41,526 nucleotides of DNA from positions 1 through 41,526 of the forward strand of contig JAIRNE010000035.1 in assembly GCA_031258205.1 (NCBI GenBank), read 5' to 3'. The translations under genes were made by a program, and so were the position numbers. Positions within the stretch are counted from its first letter, which is position 1. Each line of letters opens with the position of its first letter. The DNA is from Campylobacteraceae bacterium. Lineage in GTDB: Bacteria > Campylobacterota > Campylobacteria > Campylobacterales > Campylobacteraceae. Positions 19,127 to 30,059 of the stretch are shown here, one piece after another. The notes under the pieces are model-generated. The model saw only the letters and a list, made by a program, of their open reading frames with translations. It made no database searches and had not been told where the DNA came from.

Positions 19127-19695
19127 AGCACGCCTTTTGTGCTGGGTATTGACGCTCTTCTGTTTTCGCTGACGGCTCTTCTAAGAGCTACGGCAAACGC
19201 TTTAAACGCGGCTTCTATGATGTGATGACGATTTTTGCCACGTATAAACGTCAAATGCACGCTCAAAGCGGCGTTAGTTACCAAAGCTCTAAAAAACTCT
19301 TCCGCAAGCTCTGCGTCAAACTCGCCTACTTTGTTTTCAAGCGGCAAATCGCAAAAGAAAAAAGCGCGTCCGCTCAAATCTATAATGCACTTTACCGCAG
19401 CTTCATCCAATAAAATAGTCGCTTCGCCGAAACGCTCCACATTTTTAACGGGAAATATCTCTTTGTGTAAAGCCTGTCCCATAACGATACCGACATCTTC
19501 TACGCTGTGGTGAAAATCCACGTCAATATCGCCTTTACATGTAAGCTTTAAATCCAAAAACGCGTGTTTGCTCAAAGCCTCCAGCATGTGGTCAAAAAAA
19601 CCTATCCCCGTGCTTATTTTGCTATTGCCGCCGCCGTTTAACTCCAGACTAAGCTCTATATCCGTCTCTTTTGTTTTGCGCGAAATATTTGTCAT
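19123..19695 (-). CDS. hisB: Imidazoleglycerol-phosphate dehydratase
   Basis: GIGFFDHMLEALSKHA, DVDFHHSVEDVGI, HHIIEAAFKAFAVALRRAV. Confidence 0.96.
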   Translation of the reverse strand: MTNISRKTKETDIELSLELNGGGNSKISTGIGFFDHMLEALSKHAFLDLKLTCKGDIDVDFHHSVEDVGIVMGQALHKEIFPVKNVERFGEATILLDEAAVKCIIDLSGRAFFFCDLPLENKVGEFDAELAEEFFRALVTNAALSVHLTFIRGKNRHHIIEAAFKAFAVALRRAVSENRRASIPSTKGVL

Positions 19696-19704
19696 ATCTT
19701 TATC

Positions 19705-20451
19705 CTACTTTTCCCGCACTATAAATGCGCCTTGATATCTGCTTTTTGAGATAAAATCTCTCGCCTCCGCCTCGCTGCCGAAACCTCTAAGCCATACGCG
19801 GTAAATTCTCTCGCCATTGAGGTAACCGTCTTTGATAAACGCCTCATATCTGCCGCCTGCTACATTATACTCATCTTTATAAATCTTCGCGCCGTTTGGA
19901 TTTTTAAATGCGCCTATCTGCACGTCAAAATCATTTATAACAACGCTTTTACTGCCGCCGCTTCCTTTGCCTTCAAACCCAAGCACTTCAATCACCGCAG
20001 GAGTTGTTCCGCTTATATCCAAACCTATCTGTTTAGCCGCTGCATAACTCAAATCTATAATGCGATTTGCCACAAACGGACCTCTGTCGTTAATGCGTAC
20101 GATAACCGTTTTGTTGTTGCGCTTATTGGTAACTTTGACTATCGTATTCATGGGAAACGTCTTATGCGCGGCAGTCATGCCGTACATATTATACGTTTCT
20201 CCATTTGAAGTTTTTTTTCCATGAAAATCTTTGCCGTACCAGCTTGCTATACCGCTCATCGTATCGCCAACGCTTACCTGCGTGGGATAATAAGTTTTTC
20301 CCGCTATAGTATATGGCTTCATCGACGCTTTGTGCATTTGAGGAGAATCTTTTATGCCGCCTGCATCAATACTGCTTTTGAAAGTACATCCGCTTAAAAA
20401 CAGTAACGCAAAAATTACAATGAGCGCGTTAATTGCTTGCTGGTATTTCAA
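19705..20451 (-). CDS. rlpA: RlpA-like septal lytic transglycosylase with SPOR domain (lipoprotein)
   Basis: Lipobox LFLSGC; ASWYGKDFHGKKTSNGETYNMYGMTAAHKTFP, VRINDRGPFVANRIIDLSYAAAKQIG; C-terminal SPOR-like segment FDVQIGAFKNPNGAK. Confidence 0.9.
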   Translation of the reverse strand: MKYQQAINALIVIFALLFLSGCTFKSSIDAGGIKDSPQMHKASMKPYTIAGKTYYPTQVSVGDTMSGIASWYGKDFHGKKTSNGETYNMYGMTAAHKTFPMNTIVKVTNKRNNKTVIVRINDRGPFVANRIIDLSYAAAKQIGLDISGTTPAVIEVLGFEGKGSGGSKSVVINDFDVQIGAFKNPNGAKIYKDEYNVAGGRYEAFIKDGYLNGERIYRVWLRGFGSEAEARDFISKSRYQGAFIVREK

Positions 20452-21646
20452 GCTTGACTCCGGGGATTATTGTAGAATCTTTAAGATTATTCGTCTGCAT
20501 TAACTGCGCCACCGTTAATTTATATTTTGTAGAGATTGACTGTAAAGTGTCGCCTTTTTGTATCGTATAATACTTAACGGTATTGGAAGAAGTTGGTATT
20601 ATAAGCTTTTGTCCCGCTCTAATCGTATCGGAACGCATGCTGTTGAAATCTTTTATAATTTTATAGCTTACGTCGTACTGCTTAGCTATTTTTTGTAAAG
20701 AATCTCCCTTTGCCACCGTGTAAACATAATATTTTGAATTGCCTTTTTCCATCTTAAAATCGCTTTTAAAACGTGTAAGTTTATTGGACGGAATATAGAT
20801 ATGATATCTGTTTTTATTGGGCGGAGTAAAAAAATACTTTAAATGAGTATTATAAGCAAGCAATTCGCGTATCGGCATATCAATAGCTTCAGCCACATCT
20901 GCCAAAGACGAACCTCCGTATACATCCACTTTAACAAACGGAGAGCTCATATCGCCGCCGTTTAATACATAACTCGCGCCGTTATCCAATAAAAAATTCA
21001 CATCTTGAGAGAGATACGCCATGGTAACTATTTTGCGTATATAATTTCTTGTCTCTAAGGGCAGATATTTTTTATTTTCATCCAAAAGCGCATACAAATT
21101 ATCCGTACCGGCCTCGGCTATAGCCCTGGAAACTCTTCCCTCGCCGCAGTTATAAGCCATAGCGGCAAGATACCATTTGCCGAATCTATCGTGCAAAACC
21201 TGCAAATATTTTATCGCCGCTTCCGTAGATTTCACAGGATCGCGCCTCTCGTCCACATAATCGTCAATCAAAAGATTATACTTTTTAGCCGTAGCCGACA
21301 TAAACTGCCAAAGTCCGCTCGCTTTCGCCTTTGAATAAGCTTTTGTTGAAAAGCCGGATTCAGCCATAGCTAAATATAAAAAAACATCGGGTATTTCAGC
21401 TTCTTCTATCATTTTTTTCAGCACAGGAACAAACTGCGCGCCATTCTCGAGCGTTTTTAAAAACTGTTTTGTCTTGTAATTTCTTATATTGTCTTTCATG
21501 GACTCAAAAATAGAATCCTGCAAAAAAGAGGTATCTATATCAAGACTTTTTAATACTTCTACCTGTTTAGCGTAATCGTCTTCCACGATAAAATAACCGA
21601 AACAGAAGTTCATTGTTAGTATTAAAACTGCTAACAATCGTTTCAT
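20429..21646 (-). CDS. mltD: MltD-like membrane-bound lytic transglycosylase with LysM repeats
   Basis: SLT core (YLAMAESGFSTKAYSKAKASGLWQFMSATAKKYNL, AAMAYNCGEGRVSRAI) plus two LysM repeats (YTVAKGDSLQKIAKQYDVS, YTIQKGDTLQSISTKYKLT). Confidence 0.88.
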   Translation of the reverse strand: MKRLLAVLILTMNFCFGYFIVEDDYAKQVEVLKSLDIDTSFLQDSIFESMKDNIRNYKTKQFLKTLENGAQFVPVLKKMIEEAEIPDVFLYLAMAESGFSTKAYSKAKASGLWQFMSATAKKYNLLIDDYVDERRDPVKSTEAAIKYLQVLHDRFGKWYLAAMAYNCGEGRVSRAIAEAGTDNLYALLDENKKYLPLETRNYIRKIVTMAYLSQDVNFLLDNGASYVLNGGDMSSPFVKVDVYGGSSLADVAEAIDMPIRELLAYNTHLKYFFTPPNKNRYHIYIPSNKLTRFKSDFKMEKGNSKYYVYTVAKGDSLQKIAKQYDVSYKIIKDFNSMRSDTIRAGQKLIIPTSSNTVKYYTIQKGDTLQSISTKYKLTVAQLMQTNNLKDSTIIPGVKLEIPASN

Positions 21647-21666
21647 CTATATCCTTAAAAATAAAA

Positions 21667-22473
21667 TTAACCGAATATTTTAGCGGAGTTAGCCTTGTTA
21701 AAGGCTTTAAAAATGCGTTTGGCATTTTCAGAACTTACTTTCGATAAATCTTCGGTATTGATATTTAAAATGCTGCTCGCTTTTTCAACAACATATTTTG
21801 TATATGAGGGCTCATTTCGTCCGCCTCTGTGAGGATGCGGCGTAAGATACGGAGCGTCCGTCTCAAACAAAAGCCTCTCTTTTGGAATTTTAGGCAAAAT
21901 ATCTGACAAATTTTTAGCATTTTGAAAAGTCAAAACCCCGCCAACGGCAAAATAGAAATTTTCCTGCAATCCAAGCAGCAGTTCGGACGCATTATAGCAA
22001 TGCAGTACCCCTGTAACGCCCGCGCTTAGGGCATATTCGTTTAAAATATCAAAACTGTCTTGATTTGACTCTCTTACATGTACGATTAGCGGTTTATTAA
22101 ATTTAACTGCAAGTTTTATCTGCGCTATAAAAACCTCTTTTTGCGCCTCTTTTTCTTCCGTTTTTTTATCTTCGTCTTTTGGCAGTCTGAAATAGTCCAA
22201 CCCGCATTCGCCCACCGCTATGCAACGCTCATCTTTTAAATACTCTTCCAAAACGCTTTCATTATAATCTTTATGATGATACGGATGCACGCCGGCGGCG
22301 TAAAAAATATTATCGTATTTGTATGAAATTCTTTTTGCTTTGGGTAAATCAAATATATCGGCTCCGGGTATCAATATACCCGAAACTTGCGCCTCTTTAG
22401 CTCTTTGTATCACTTCATCCAAATCATCGTCAAACCTACCATCGTCTAAATGGCAGTGAGTGTCTATTATCAT
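21667..22473 (-). CDS. tatD: TatD-family deoxyribonuclease
   Basis: [63 protein letters not shown]. Confidence 0.94.
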   Translation of the reverse strand: MIIDTHCHLDDGRFDDDLDEVIQRAKEAQVSGILIPGADIFDLPKAKRISYKYDNIFYAAGVHPYHHKDYNESVLEEYLKDERCIAVGECGLDYFRLPKDEDKKTEEKEAQKEVFIAQIKLAVKFNKPLIVHVRESNQDSFDILNEYALSAGVTGVLHCYNASELLLGLQENFYFAVGGVLTFQNAKNLSDILPKIPKERLLFETDAPYLTPHPHRGGRNEPSYTKYVVEKASSILNINTEDLSKVSSENAKRIFKAFNKANSAKIFG

Positions 22474-24017
22474 CTGTTATCCCGTCTTAAACTTTTTGCA
22501 AATTCACGCGCTTTATCGGTAATGTTAGCTCCGCTTATCATGCGCGACAACTCCTCTATTCTCTCCTCTTCGTCCAACTCTTTTATATGACTTTCGTTAT
22601 CTTTTTTCCACACAAAAAAATGCTGCTTGGCGCAAGATGAGAGCTGAGGATGATGCGAAATGGCAAATATCTGATAATTTGCCGAAATCTCTTTTAAGAC
22701 GTTCGCCACGCTCATGGACTCTTTACCGCTTAGATTTGAATCTATCTCGTCAAGTATCAAAACTCCGCCGCTATCTGCTTTTATCTCATTTGCCGCCGCA
22801 ATAAATCCAAGCCGCAGTCTGTTAAACTCTCCTGCGCTCACCTTTTTTATCTCTATATTCTGCAAAGTTACACTCATCTCCTCCGCACCCAAATCGTAAG
22901 GGGGCATTTTAAAAAGAGTTATGCTGCAAGGTTTTAAATACATCTTTTCAAGATAGCCGTTGATAAGCTTTTCAAGCGGCTTTAAAAATTTTTCGCGCGA
23001 AGCGGATAACTCTTGCGCCGCCGCGTCAAGCAGAGCGTTTGATTTTTCAAAATCTATCTCAAGAGATTTTTTCTCAAAACTGATATTTTCATAATGAGTT
23101 AACTCCTCTTTGCGCTTTTTTAAATGCTCCAATATCTCTTCTATAGAACCAAAACGCGTCTTTAAAGCCCTGATTTGCTCTATCCTGTCTAATACGTTCT
23201 CTATATCAATATCTTCAAGTTCGTTTATCTTTTGCGTCTCCTCTTCAAACGCAAAGCGCAGAAAATTCATCGCTTCATCAAACAGCGCGCTCTCCTGCCC
23301 TATCAAATCAAGCGCGCTGCTTACGGCATGTTCGCTTTCAAATATCGCTTCAGCCCGCACTATAGCTTCTTGTATCTTCTCTTTTTTAGAGAGTCTTTTT
23401 TTAAATTCTATCAACTCTTCATCTTCGCCTATTTTCGGATTTACAGCTTCAATTTTAGCTATTTCATAAGCGGCAAACTCTTTCAATTCATTTATTTTCG
23501 CCTCTTCGGTTTTGATTTTTAAAAGCGCGTCTTTTATTTGAATAAATTTTTCATAACACTCTTTGTAGTCGGCAATTTTTTGTGTATGTATCGTATCGTT
23601 TTTCGCCGCATACGCGTCAAGCAGAGCCAAAAGCGAACTGTTTTCAAACTCGCCCGTATCGCGCAGTGAGAGATAACTGATAAAATTTGAAGCAAGCTGT
23701 TTAAGCGTTTTTTGGGAGATATTTTGCGAATTGACAAAGTAACGCGCGCTCTTTTGTTTTATAAATTTAAATATAGTTACCGTCTCGTTTTCTATGCCGT
23801 ACTCGTCCAAAGGCAATTCATTATCAGCGACCGCTTCGAGTAATGCCGCTTCGCTTACGTTAAACCCAAAAACCGACAAAAGCGCGTTAAAAAAGAGCGA
23901 TTTTCCCGCGCCGCTGGGACCTGAAAAGACAATAAGCCCATTTTTAAAATTTAACCTCTCCTCTTTAAAACTCAAATGTTCTTTCAGATAAAAACTCTCT
24001 ATCACCTGTGCCCCCAT
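22470..24017 (-). CDS. recN: DNA repair protein RecN
   Basis: 515 aa SMC-like ATPase: [20 protein letters not shown], coiled coil, [33 protein letters not shown]. Confidence 0.85.
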   Translation of the reverse strand: MGAQVIESFYLKEHLSFKEERLNFKNGLIVFSGPSGAGKSLFFNALLSVFGFNVSEAALLEAVADNELPLDEYGIENETVTIFKFIKQKSARYFVNSQNISQKTLKQLASNFISYLSLRDTGEFENSSLLALLDAYAAKNDTIHTQKIADYKECYEKFIQIKDALLKIKTEEAKINELKEFAAYEIAKIEAVNPKIGEDEELIEFKKRLSKKEKIQEAIVRAEAIFESEHAVSSALDLIGQESALFDEAMNFLRFAFEEETQKINELEDIDIENVLDRIEQIRALKTRFGSIEEILEHLKKRKEELTHYENISFEKKSLEIDFEKSNALLDAAAQELSASREKFLKPLEKLINGYLEKMYLKPCSITLFKMPPYDLGAEEMSVTLQNIEIKKVSAGEFNRLRLGFIAAANEIKADSGGVLILDEIDSNLSGKESMSVANVLKEISANYQIFAISHHPQLSSCAKQHFFVWKKDNESHIKELDEEERIEELSRMISGANITDKAREFAKSLRRDNR

Positions 24018-24859
24018 GAGAGTTTCTCTTTGAGCGCGATAAAATCGCTCTGGATTGCTTTGCCTATCAACTTTGCCCCCTCTTTTGCATATCTAACGCT
24101 CACAAAGTCAAAATCCTGCATATCATACACATCCTGTCCGTCTATGATAACAACGGTATTATCTTTACTTTTCAGCGTTATCTCATATTCGTTGAAAAGC
24201 ACTATTGAACGCTGCGTCAAAGAGTGCGGACAGATAGGAGTAAGTATCATGGCTTGCGTTTGAGGCAGTACGATAGGTCCTCCGCATGAGAGATTGTAAG
24301 CGGTAGAACCGTTAGGCGTTGAGAGCAGTACGCCGTCTCCAAAATATGAGTTAAAATGTTCGCCGTTGGCATAAGCTTCTATTGTTGCCATGGAAGCGAT
24401 TTTAGCGCGCGAAAAGACCACTTCATTAAAAGCCGCGCTTTTTACCTCTTTATCGCCGCGCTTTAGCGTTACGTCAAACATCGCTCTTGTGTCTATTTTG
24501 TACTCTTTGCGGTATAACTGCACCGCAAAACTCTCAAGTTCGTCCATCTTTAAAACAGTCAAATAACCAAGCCGTCCGGCGCAAATACCCAATATCGGAA
24601 TTTGAAAACGAAAACTCTCTCTTACCGTCCACAACAGCGTACCGTCTCCGCCGAGCGAAATCAACAAATCGCAGACAGAGCACAATTTTTGCATGGAAAG
24701 TCCGTTTAAGCCGATAGTTTTCGCGCTGTTTTTTTCCAAAATAATTTCTGCCTTATGAGCGGCAAATATATCTTTAATTTTCTCATACTCATTTTTTAAA
24801 TGCGTATCTTTTCGCAGTATAAGACCGATAGTTTTAGGATTCATTGATTTTTCTAACAT
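24002..24859 (-). CDS. nadK: NAD kinase
   Basis: [50 protein letters not shown]. Confidence 0.94.
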   Translation of the reverse strand: MLEKSMNPKTIGLILRKDTHLKNEYEKIKDIFAAHKAEIILEKNSAKTIGLNGLSMQKLCSVCDLLISLGGDGTLLWTVRESFRFQIPILGICAGRLGYLTVLKMDELESFAVQLYRKEYKIDTRAMFDVTLKRGDKEVKSAAFNEVVFSRAKIASMATIEAYANGEHFNSYFGDGVLLSTPNGSTAYNLSCGGPIVLPQTQAMILTPICPHSLTQRSIVLFNEYEITLKSKDNTVVIIDGQDVYDMQDFDFVSVRYAKEGAKLIGKAIQSDFIALKEKLSWGHR

Positions 24860-25012
24860 GGGCAGGATTGTAGCATATTTTTTAAAAAATCATGAAAATA
24901 TATCTGCTTTTCGCCTTAAAAAATCTATTTTTATTAAAACGGTAGCATTAATTTGTTAAGTTTAAAAAATATTCTGACAAAACAGATACGCGCCTATCTT
25001 GTCCGCCCATTA

Positions 25013-25450
25013 TTAAAACTGTATTTTATAGACTCTTCCGTCATTTGTTTTCGCTTCGCCCATGCCGTTTCTTGTCCAGCTTCGCAGCATGATAGCTATC
25101 TCCATCTTTAAAGAGGAGGTTTCGCTTGTCAAAAGCGCGTATTTTTTACTCTCGGCGCCAAAATTTATCCCCATGCCAATACCGCCAAAACTGCCGCTTC
25201 TGCGGTATCTGCCGCCGGATGAGTAACCTATGGTATTGCCGAATGTTACCGCGCCGTCATCGTCAAACGAACTGTATTTGCCCTTTAATATCTCGCCGTC
25301 TTCCATGGTAACGGTTACAGTTTGACTCTTTTCATCAAATATGCCCTGCAAAACGCCCTCTGTGTTAAATCCCACAAGCGCGATATCATGTTTTAAAGCG
25401 CAGCCCGTAAACAAAAACAGCGCGGCTATGGATAGCAAAATATATTTCAT
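25013..25450 (-). CDS. Small hypothetical lipoprotein
   Basis: 145 aa with signal and lipobox (MKYILLSIAALFLFTGC); glycine-rich middle; no recognised domain. Confidence 0.65.
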   Translation of the reverse strand: MKYILLSIAALFLFTGCALKHDIALVGFNTEGVLQGIFDEKSQTVTVTMEDGEILKGKYSSFDDDGAVTFGNTIGYSSGGRYRRSGSFGGIGMGINFGAESKKYALLTSETSSLKMEIAIMLRSWTRNGMGEAKTNDGRVYKIQF

Positions 25451-25524
25451 AAGTCGTCCTTTTATTGAGATGCTTATATTTTAGCACACTTTATGTAACT
25501 ATCGGCATTTAATATCATTTTTAA

Positions 25525-25530
25525 TATAAT
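25525..25530 (+). promoter_or_regulatory. Putative -10 box (TATAAT) upstream of argG
   Basis: TATAAT in an AT-rich region about 42 nt upstream of the argG start; no recognisable -35. Confidence 0.35.
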
Positions 25531-25571
25531 TTTACTATTATTTGAGTCCTATTTTATGCGAGGATTTTATA

Positions 25572-26801
25572 ATGAAGAAAAACGTTAAAAAAGTAGTTTT
25601 AGCTTATTCGGGCGGACTTGATACGAGTATTATCTTAAAATGGCTGCAAGACGAGTATAAATGCGAAGTTGTTACTTTCACCGCCGATATAGGACAAGGC
25701 GAAGAGGTTGAACCCGCACGCCAAAAAGCTATCTCGCTCGGGATAAAGCCTGAAAACATTTTTATAGAGGATTTAAAAGAGGAGTTTGTAAGAGATTATG
25801 TTTTCCCTATGTTTAGGGCAAATGCGCTGTATGAGGGCGAATATCTTTTGGGAACTTCCATAGCGCGCCCATTGATAGCCAAAAGACAAGCCGAGATAGC
25901 GGCTCTTACCGGAGCGGACGCCGTATCTCACGGAGCTACCGGCAAAGGAAACGACCAAGTTAGATTTGAGATAGGATATTTGAATTTTAACTCTGACCTT
26001 ACGATAATAGCCCCATGGAGAGAGTGGGATTTAAACTCGCGTGAAAAACTTTTGCAATACGCGCAAAAACATGGTATAGATATAGAAAAAAGAGGTCAAA
26101 AATCGCCCTATTCCATGGATGCCAATCTGCTGCATATCTCTTACGAGGGACTTGTTTTGGAAGATCCAAATAAAGAACCTGAAGAAGGCATGTGGAGATG
26201 GACGTTAAGCCCTGAAAAAGCGCCCGACAAAGCGGAAATCATAGAGATAGAATATAAAAACGGCAATCCCGTAAAGCTAAACGGTAAAGATTTAACTCCT
26301 GCGCAAATGCTCACCGCATTAAATGAGTTGGGAGCAAAAAACGGTATCGGCAGAACGGATATAGTGGAAAACAGATATGTAGGCATGAAATCGCGCGGCT
26401 GCTATGAAACGCCGGGCGGCGCTATCATGCTAAAAGCGCACCGCGCCATAGAGAGTATAACGCTTGACAGAGAAGCGGCGCACTTAAAAGACGAATTAAT
26501 GCCCAAATATGCAAGCCTTGTATATAACGGCTTTTGGTTCAGCCCTGAGCGCGAAATGCTTCAAGCCGCAATAGACAAAACGCAAACAAGCGTAAACGGA
26601 ACCGTAAGACTTAAACTGTATAAAGGAAACGTCATAACTATAGGCAGAGATTCAAAAACAGATAATCTCTTTAACACTGCATTCAGCACTTTTGAAGAAG
26701 ACGAAGTCTATAACCAAAAAGATGCGGAAGGCTTTATAAAGCTAAACGCTCTTAGATTTATCATAAGCGGAAAAAACAGGAAAAACAGTAAAGGAAATTA
26801 A
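25572..26801 (+). CDS. argG: Argininosuccinate synthase
   Basis: [34 protein letters not shown]. The ORF opens at 25542; ATG 25572 ([15 protein letters not shown]), preceded by GAGG, is the likely start. Confidence 0.96.
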   Translation: MKKNVKKVVLAYSGGLDTSIILKWLQDEYKCEVVTFTADIGQGEEVEPARQKAISLGIKPENIFIEDLKEEFVRDYVFPMFRANALYEGEYLLGTSIARPLIAKRQAEIAALTGADAVSHGATGKGNDQVRFEIGYLNFNSDLTIIAPWREWDLNSREKLLQYAQKHGIDIEKRGQKSPYSMDANLLHISYEGLVLEDPNKEPEEGMWRWTLSPEKAPDKAEIIEIEYKNGNPVKLNGKDLTPAQMLTALNELGAKNGIGRTDIVENRYVGMKSRGCYETPGGAIMLKAHRAIESITLDREAAHLKDELMPKYASLVYNGFWFSPEREMLQAAIDKTQTSVNGTVRLKLYKGNVITIGRDSKTDNLFNTAFSTFEEDEVYNQKDAEGFIKLNALRFIISGKNRKNSKGN

Positions 26802-27247
26802 TGAAAGTTTTACTTTTAAAAGACGTAAAAGGGCTTGGTAAAACAGGCGAAATAAAAGAGGTCAAAGACGGATACGGCAAAAATTTTCTTTTAGGAAAAG
26901 GATTTGCAAAACTTGCCACTAATGACGTTGTGCGTCAATATGAAGCCGAGCAAAGAAAAAAAGCGCTCGAAGCAAAAGAGGAGATAGAGAGGCTAAAGAC
27001 AACGGATAAAGCTCTTAGCAATATAAAACTCGCTATTAAACGCTCTTTAGGCGCAAACGGGAGTCTGTTTGGCGCAATTACTAAAGAGGAGATAGCTAAA
27101 GAACTTGAATTACAGCACAAAATAGAGATAGATAAAAAAAATATAGAGATAGAACTGCCGATAAAAAGTACGGGTATTTTTGACATTCAGATAAAATTGG
27201 GACACGGCATACACTCAAATCTGACAGTAGAGATTATAGGCGAATAA
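26801..27247 (+). CDS. rplI: 50S ribosomal protein L9
   Basis: [39 protein letters not shown]. Confidence 0.97.
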   Translation: MKVLLLKDVKGLGKTGEIKEVKDGYGKNFLLGKGFAKLATNDVVRQYEAEQRKKALEAKEEIERLKTTDKALSNIKLAIKRSLGANGSLFGAITKEEIAKELELQHKIEIDKKNIEIELPIKSTGIFDIQIKLGHGIHSNLTVEIIGE

Positions 27248-27248
27248 A

Positions 27249-27797
27249 ATGTTTCATGCAACTACGATTTTAGCTTTAAAAGGTAAAAACAAATCCGTCA
27301 TAGGCGGAGACGGACAAGTAACTTTCGGCAATACCGTTTTAAAAGGAAATGCTGTCAAAATAAGAAAATTATACAACGGCAGCGTTCTTGGCGGATTTGC
27401 CGGAAGTACGGCAGACGCTTTTAATCTATTTGATATGTTTGAAAAGATATTGGAACAAAAAAAAGGCGACCTTTTAAAATCGGCTGTAGAATTTTCTAAA
27501 GAGTGGCGCAAAGATAAGTATCTAAGGCGTTTAGAAGCTATGATGATAGTACTAAACCGCGAAAATATCTTTATACTAAGCGGTACGGGAGATGTCGTAG
27601 AACCTGAAGACGGACAGATAGCCTCTATCGGCAGCGGCGGTAATTACGCTATTTCAGCCGCGCGCGCTTTAAATAAACATACCGACATGGACGAAGAGAC
27701 TTTGGTAAAAGAGAGTCTTGAGATAGCGGCGGATATCTGTATCTACACAAACCGCTCTATAAAAATTTTTACATTAGAGGATAATAAACAGCAATGA
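27249..27797 (+). CDS. hslV: ATP-dependent protease subunit HslV
   Basis: [42 protein letters not shown]-terminal Thr after a short MFHA leader; [14 protein letters not shown]. Confidence 0.96.
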   Translation: MFHATTILALKGKNKSVIGGDGQVTFGNTVLKGNAVKIRKLYNGSVLGGFAGSTADAFNLFDMFEKILEQKKGDLLKSAVEFSKEWRKDKYLRRLEAMMIVLNRENIFILSGTGDVVEPEDGQIASIGSGGNYAISAARALNKHTDMDEETLVKESLEIAADICIYTNRSIKIFTLEDNKQQ

Positions 27798-29125
27798 ATT
27801 TGACGCCAAAAGAGATTGTCGCATACTTAGACGAGTATATTATAGGTCAGTTTGAAGCAAAAAAGGCTATCGCCATAGCGCTTAGAAACAGATATAGAAG
27901 ACTTAAATTAGAACCCTCCATGCAAGAAGAGGTTATGCCCAAAAACATACTCATGATAGGTTCAACTGGAGTCGGAAAAACGGAAATCGCAAGAAGACTT
28001 GCCAAAATGATGAATCTTCCGTTTGTCAAAGTAGAAGCAAGCAAATATACCGAAGTCGGATTTGTCGGACGCGACGTTGAATCTATGGTGAGAGATTTGA
28101 CTCTTGCGGCTTTAAATCTTGTCAAAAACGAGCACAAAGAAAAAAATAGAGAAGCTATAGAAAGACATGTAGAAAAGATTATATTGGAAAAACTCTTGCC
28201 GCCTCTTCCGAAAGGAGCCAGCGACGAAGATAAGCAAAACGCTTATAAGCAAGGTTATGAAAAAATGAAAGAGAGATTAAAAAGCGGGGATTTGGATAAT
28301 TCAAATATAGAAGTTGAACTGCTTTACGGAAACGAAGAGTTTGACGGCGGAAACAATATGCCCCCCGAGATGATAAAGGTACAAGAATCTTTTATCAAAA
28401 TACTAAGCGCGGGACAAAACAACATTAAAAAAGAGATGTCTATAAAAGAGGCAAAAGAGGCTTTAAAAGCCGAAGCCGCCGATAAGATATTAAATAATGA
28501 AGCGATAAAAAGAGAAGCCGTAAAGAGGGCGCAGGAAGAGGGAATAATTTTTATAGACGAGATAGATAAAATCGCCGTTTCAAACGCATCTCAAGGCAGA
28601 CAAGACCCAAGCAAGGAGGGCGTTCAGCGCGACTTACTGCCGATAGTTGAAGGTTCTACCGTCTCCACCAAACTTGGTTCAATAGATACGGATCATATCC
28701 TTTTTATAGCGGCAGGCGCATTTCATTTAAGTAAGCCGAGCGACCTTATCCCCGAACTTCAAGGTAGATTTCCACTAAGGGTAGAGCTTAATCCGCTTGA
28801 TGAGGAAACGCTTTATAAAATACTAACTCAACCCAAAAATTCGCTTTTACGCCAGTATAAAGCGCTGCTTTTGACAGAAGAAGTAGAGCTTGCATTTGAC
28901 GATGATGCGATAAGAGAGATAGCGAAAATAGCTCATCTTGCAAATGAAAAAACAGAAGATATAGGCGCAAGAAGACTTCATACTATTATAGAAAAGGTTA
29001 TTGAAGATATAAGTTTTGACGCAGATACTCACAAAGGCGAAAAGATAAGTATAACAGCGCAGCTTGTCCATGATAAACTTGATATGATAGTAGAAGACGA
29101 AGATACGGCGAGGTATATCTTGTGA
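27794..29125 (+). CDS. hslU: ATP-dependent protease ATPase subunit HslU
   Basis: [80 protein letters not shown]. Confidence 0.97.
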   Translation: MNLTPKEIVAYLDEYIIGQFEAKKAIAIALRNRYRRLKLEPSMQEEVMPKNILMIGSTGVGKTEIARRLAKMMNLPFVKVEASKYTEVGFVGRDVESMVRDLTLAALNLVKNEHKEKNREAIERHVEKIILEKLLPPLPKGASDEDKQNAYKQGYEKMKERLKSGDLDNSNIEVELLYGNEEFDGGNNMPPEMIKVQESFIKILSAGQNNIKKEMSIKEAKEALKAEAADKILNNEAIKREAVKRAQEEGIIFIDEIDKIAVSNASQGRQDPSKEGVQRDLLPIVEGSTVSTKLGSIDTDHILFIAAGAFHLSKPSDLIPELQGRFPLRVELNPLDEETLYKILTQPKNSLLRQYKALLLTEEVELAFDDDAIREIAKIAHLANEKTEDIGARRLHTIIEKVIEDISFDADTHKGEKISITAQLVHDKLDMIVEDEDTARYIL

Positions 29126-30030
29126 GTGAGCAAAAAGCCGGATTTATCGCGGTAATAGGCAAGCCAAATGCCGGCAAAAGTTCTCTTTTAAATTGGCTTT
29201 TGGATGAAAAAATCGCTATGGTTTCCAAAAAAGCTAACGCTACAAGAAAAAGAACTAACGCGATAGTAATGCATGGCTTGACGCAATTTATTTTTATTGA
29301 CACTCCGGGAATTCATGAAAGCGAGAGACTTTTAAATAAATTTATGCTTGAAGAAACCATAAAAGCTATGGGGGATGCGGATTTAATACTGTTTTTACTG
29401 CCCGCGACAGACTCTTTGCAAAGTTACAAAGATTTTCTATCCAAAGAGCCGAAAACTCCTCATGTGGTACTGCTAACAAAATGCGATAAAGTTACTAACA
29501 AGAAACTTTTGGAAAAACTGTCCGAATTTGAGCCTTACAAATCAAATTTTAAAACGCTTATACCCATATCCGTAAAACATAAAAATGCAAAAAATTATCT
29601 GCTGAATGAATTGCAAAAGTTTATCCCGAAGCATCCGTATTTTTATGACCCTGAGCTTATTAGTACGCAAATGATGCGGGAAATTTACGCAGAATATATA
29701 AGGGAAGCCGTTTTTGAATTTGTCAGCGACGAAGTGCCGTACTCTTCTCATGTGATTATAGATAAAGTTGAAGAGAGTGAAAAACTTGATAAAGTGTATG
29801 CGACTATTATAGTTGAAAAAGAGAATCAAAAAAATATACTCATTGGGCAAGGCGGAAAGACAATAAAAAAGATAGGAATTTACGCGAGAGAGATGATGGA
29901 AAAAATAGTTAATAAGCAGATTTTCATCAAAATATCCGTAAATTGTAGCAGAAATTGGACAAAAAACGAAAAAATATTAACTAAGTTGGGATTATTTGTG
30001 AACAAAAAGGCATTTTTTATGATACAATAA
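29122..30030 (+). CDS. era: GTPase Era
   Basis: GTG start; GKPNAGKSSLLNWL, DTPGIHES, TKCDK, C-terminal KH-type VEKENQKNILIGQGGKTIKKIG. Confidence 0.95.
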   Translation: MSEQKAGFIAVIGKPNAGKSSLLNWLLDEKIAMVSKKANATRKRTNAIVMHGLTQFIFIDTPGIHESERLLNKFMLEETIKAMGDADLILFLLPATDSLQSYKDFLSKEPKTPHVVLLTKCDKVTNKKLLEKLSEFEPYKSNFKTLIPISVKHKNAKNYLLNELQKFIPKHPYFYDPELISTQMMREIYAEYIREAVFEFVSDEVPYSSHVIIDKVEESEKLDKVYATIIVEKENQKNILIGQGGKTIKKIGIYAREMMEKIVNKQIFIKISVNCSRNWTKNEKILTKLGLFVNKKAFFMIQ

Positions 30031-30059
30031 CCGCGTCATAGTATTAAGGAAGGGCGTTA

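Noticed and set aside
27249-27797. HslV with a four-residue leader (MFHA) before the catalytic Thr instead of Met-Thr
   Set aside because: To my knowledge short leaders of this type are common in Campylobacterota HslV, so it is not treated as novel.
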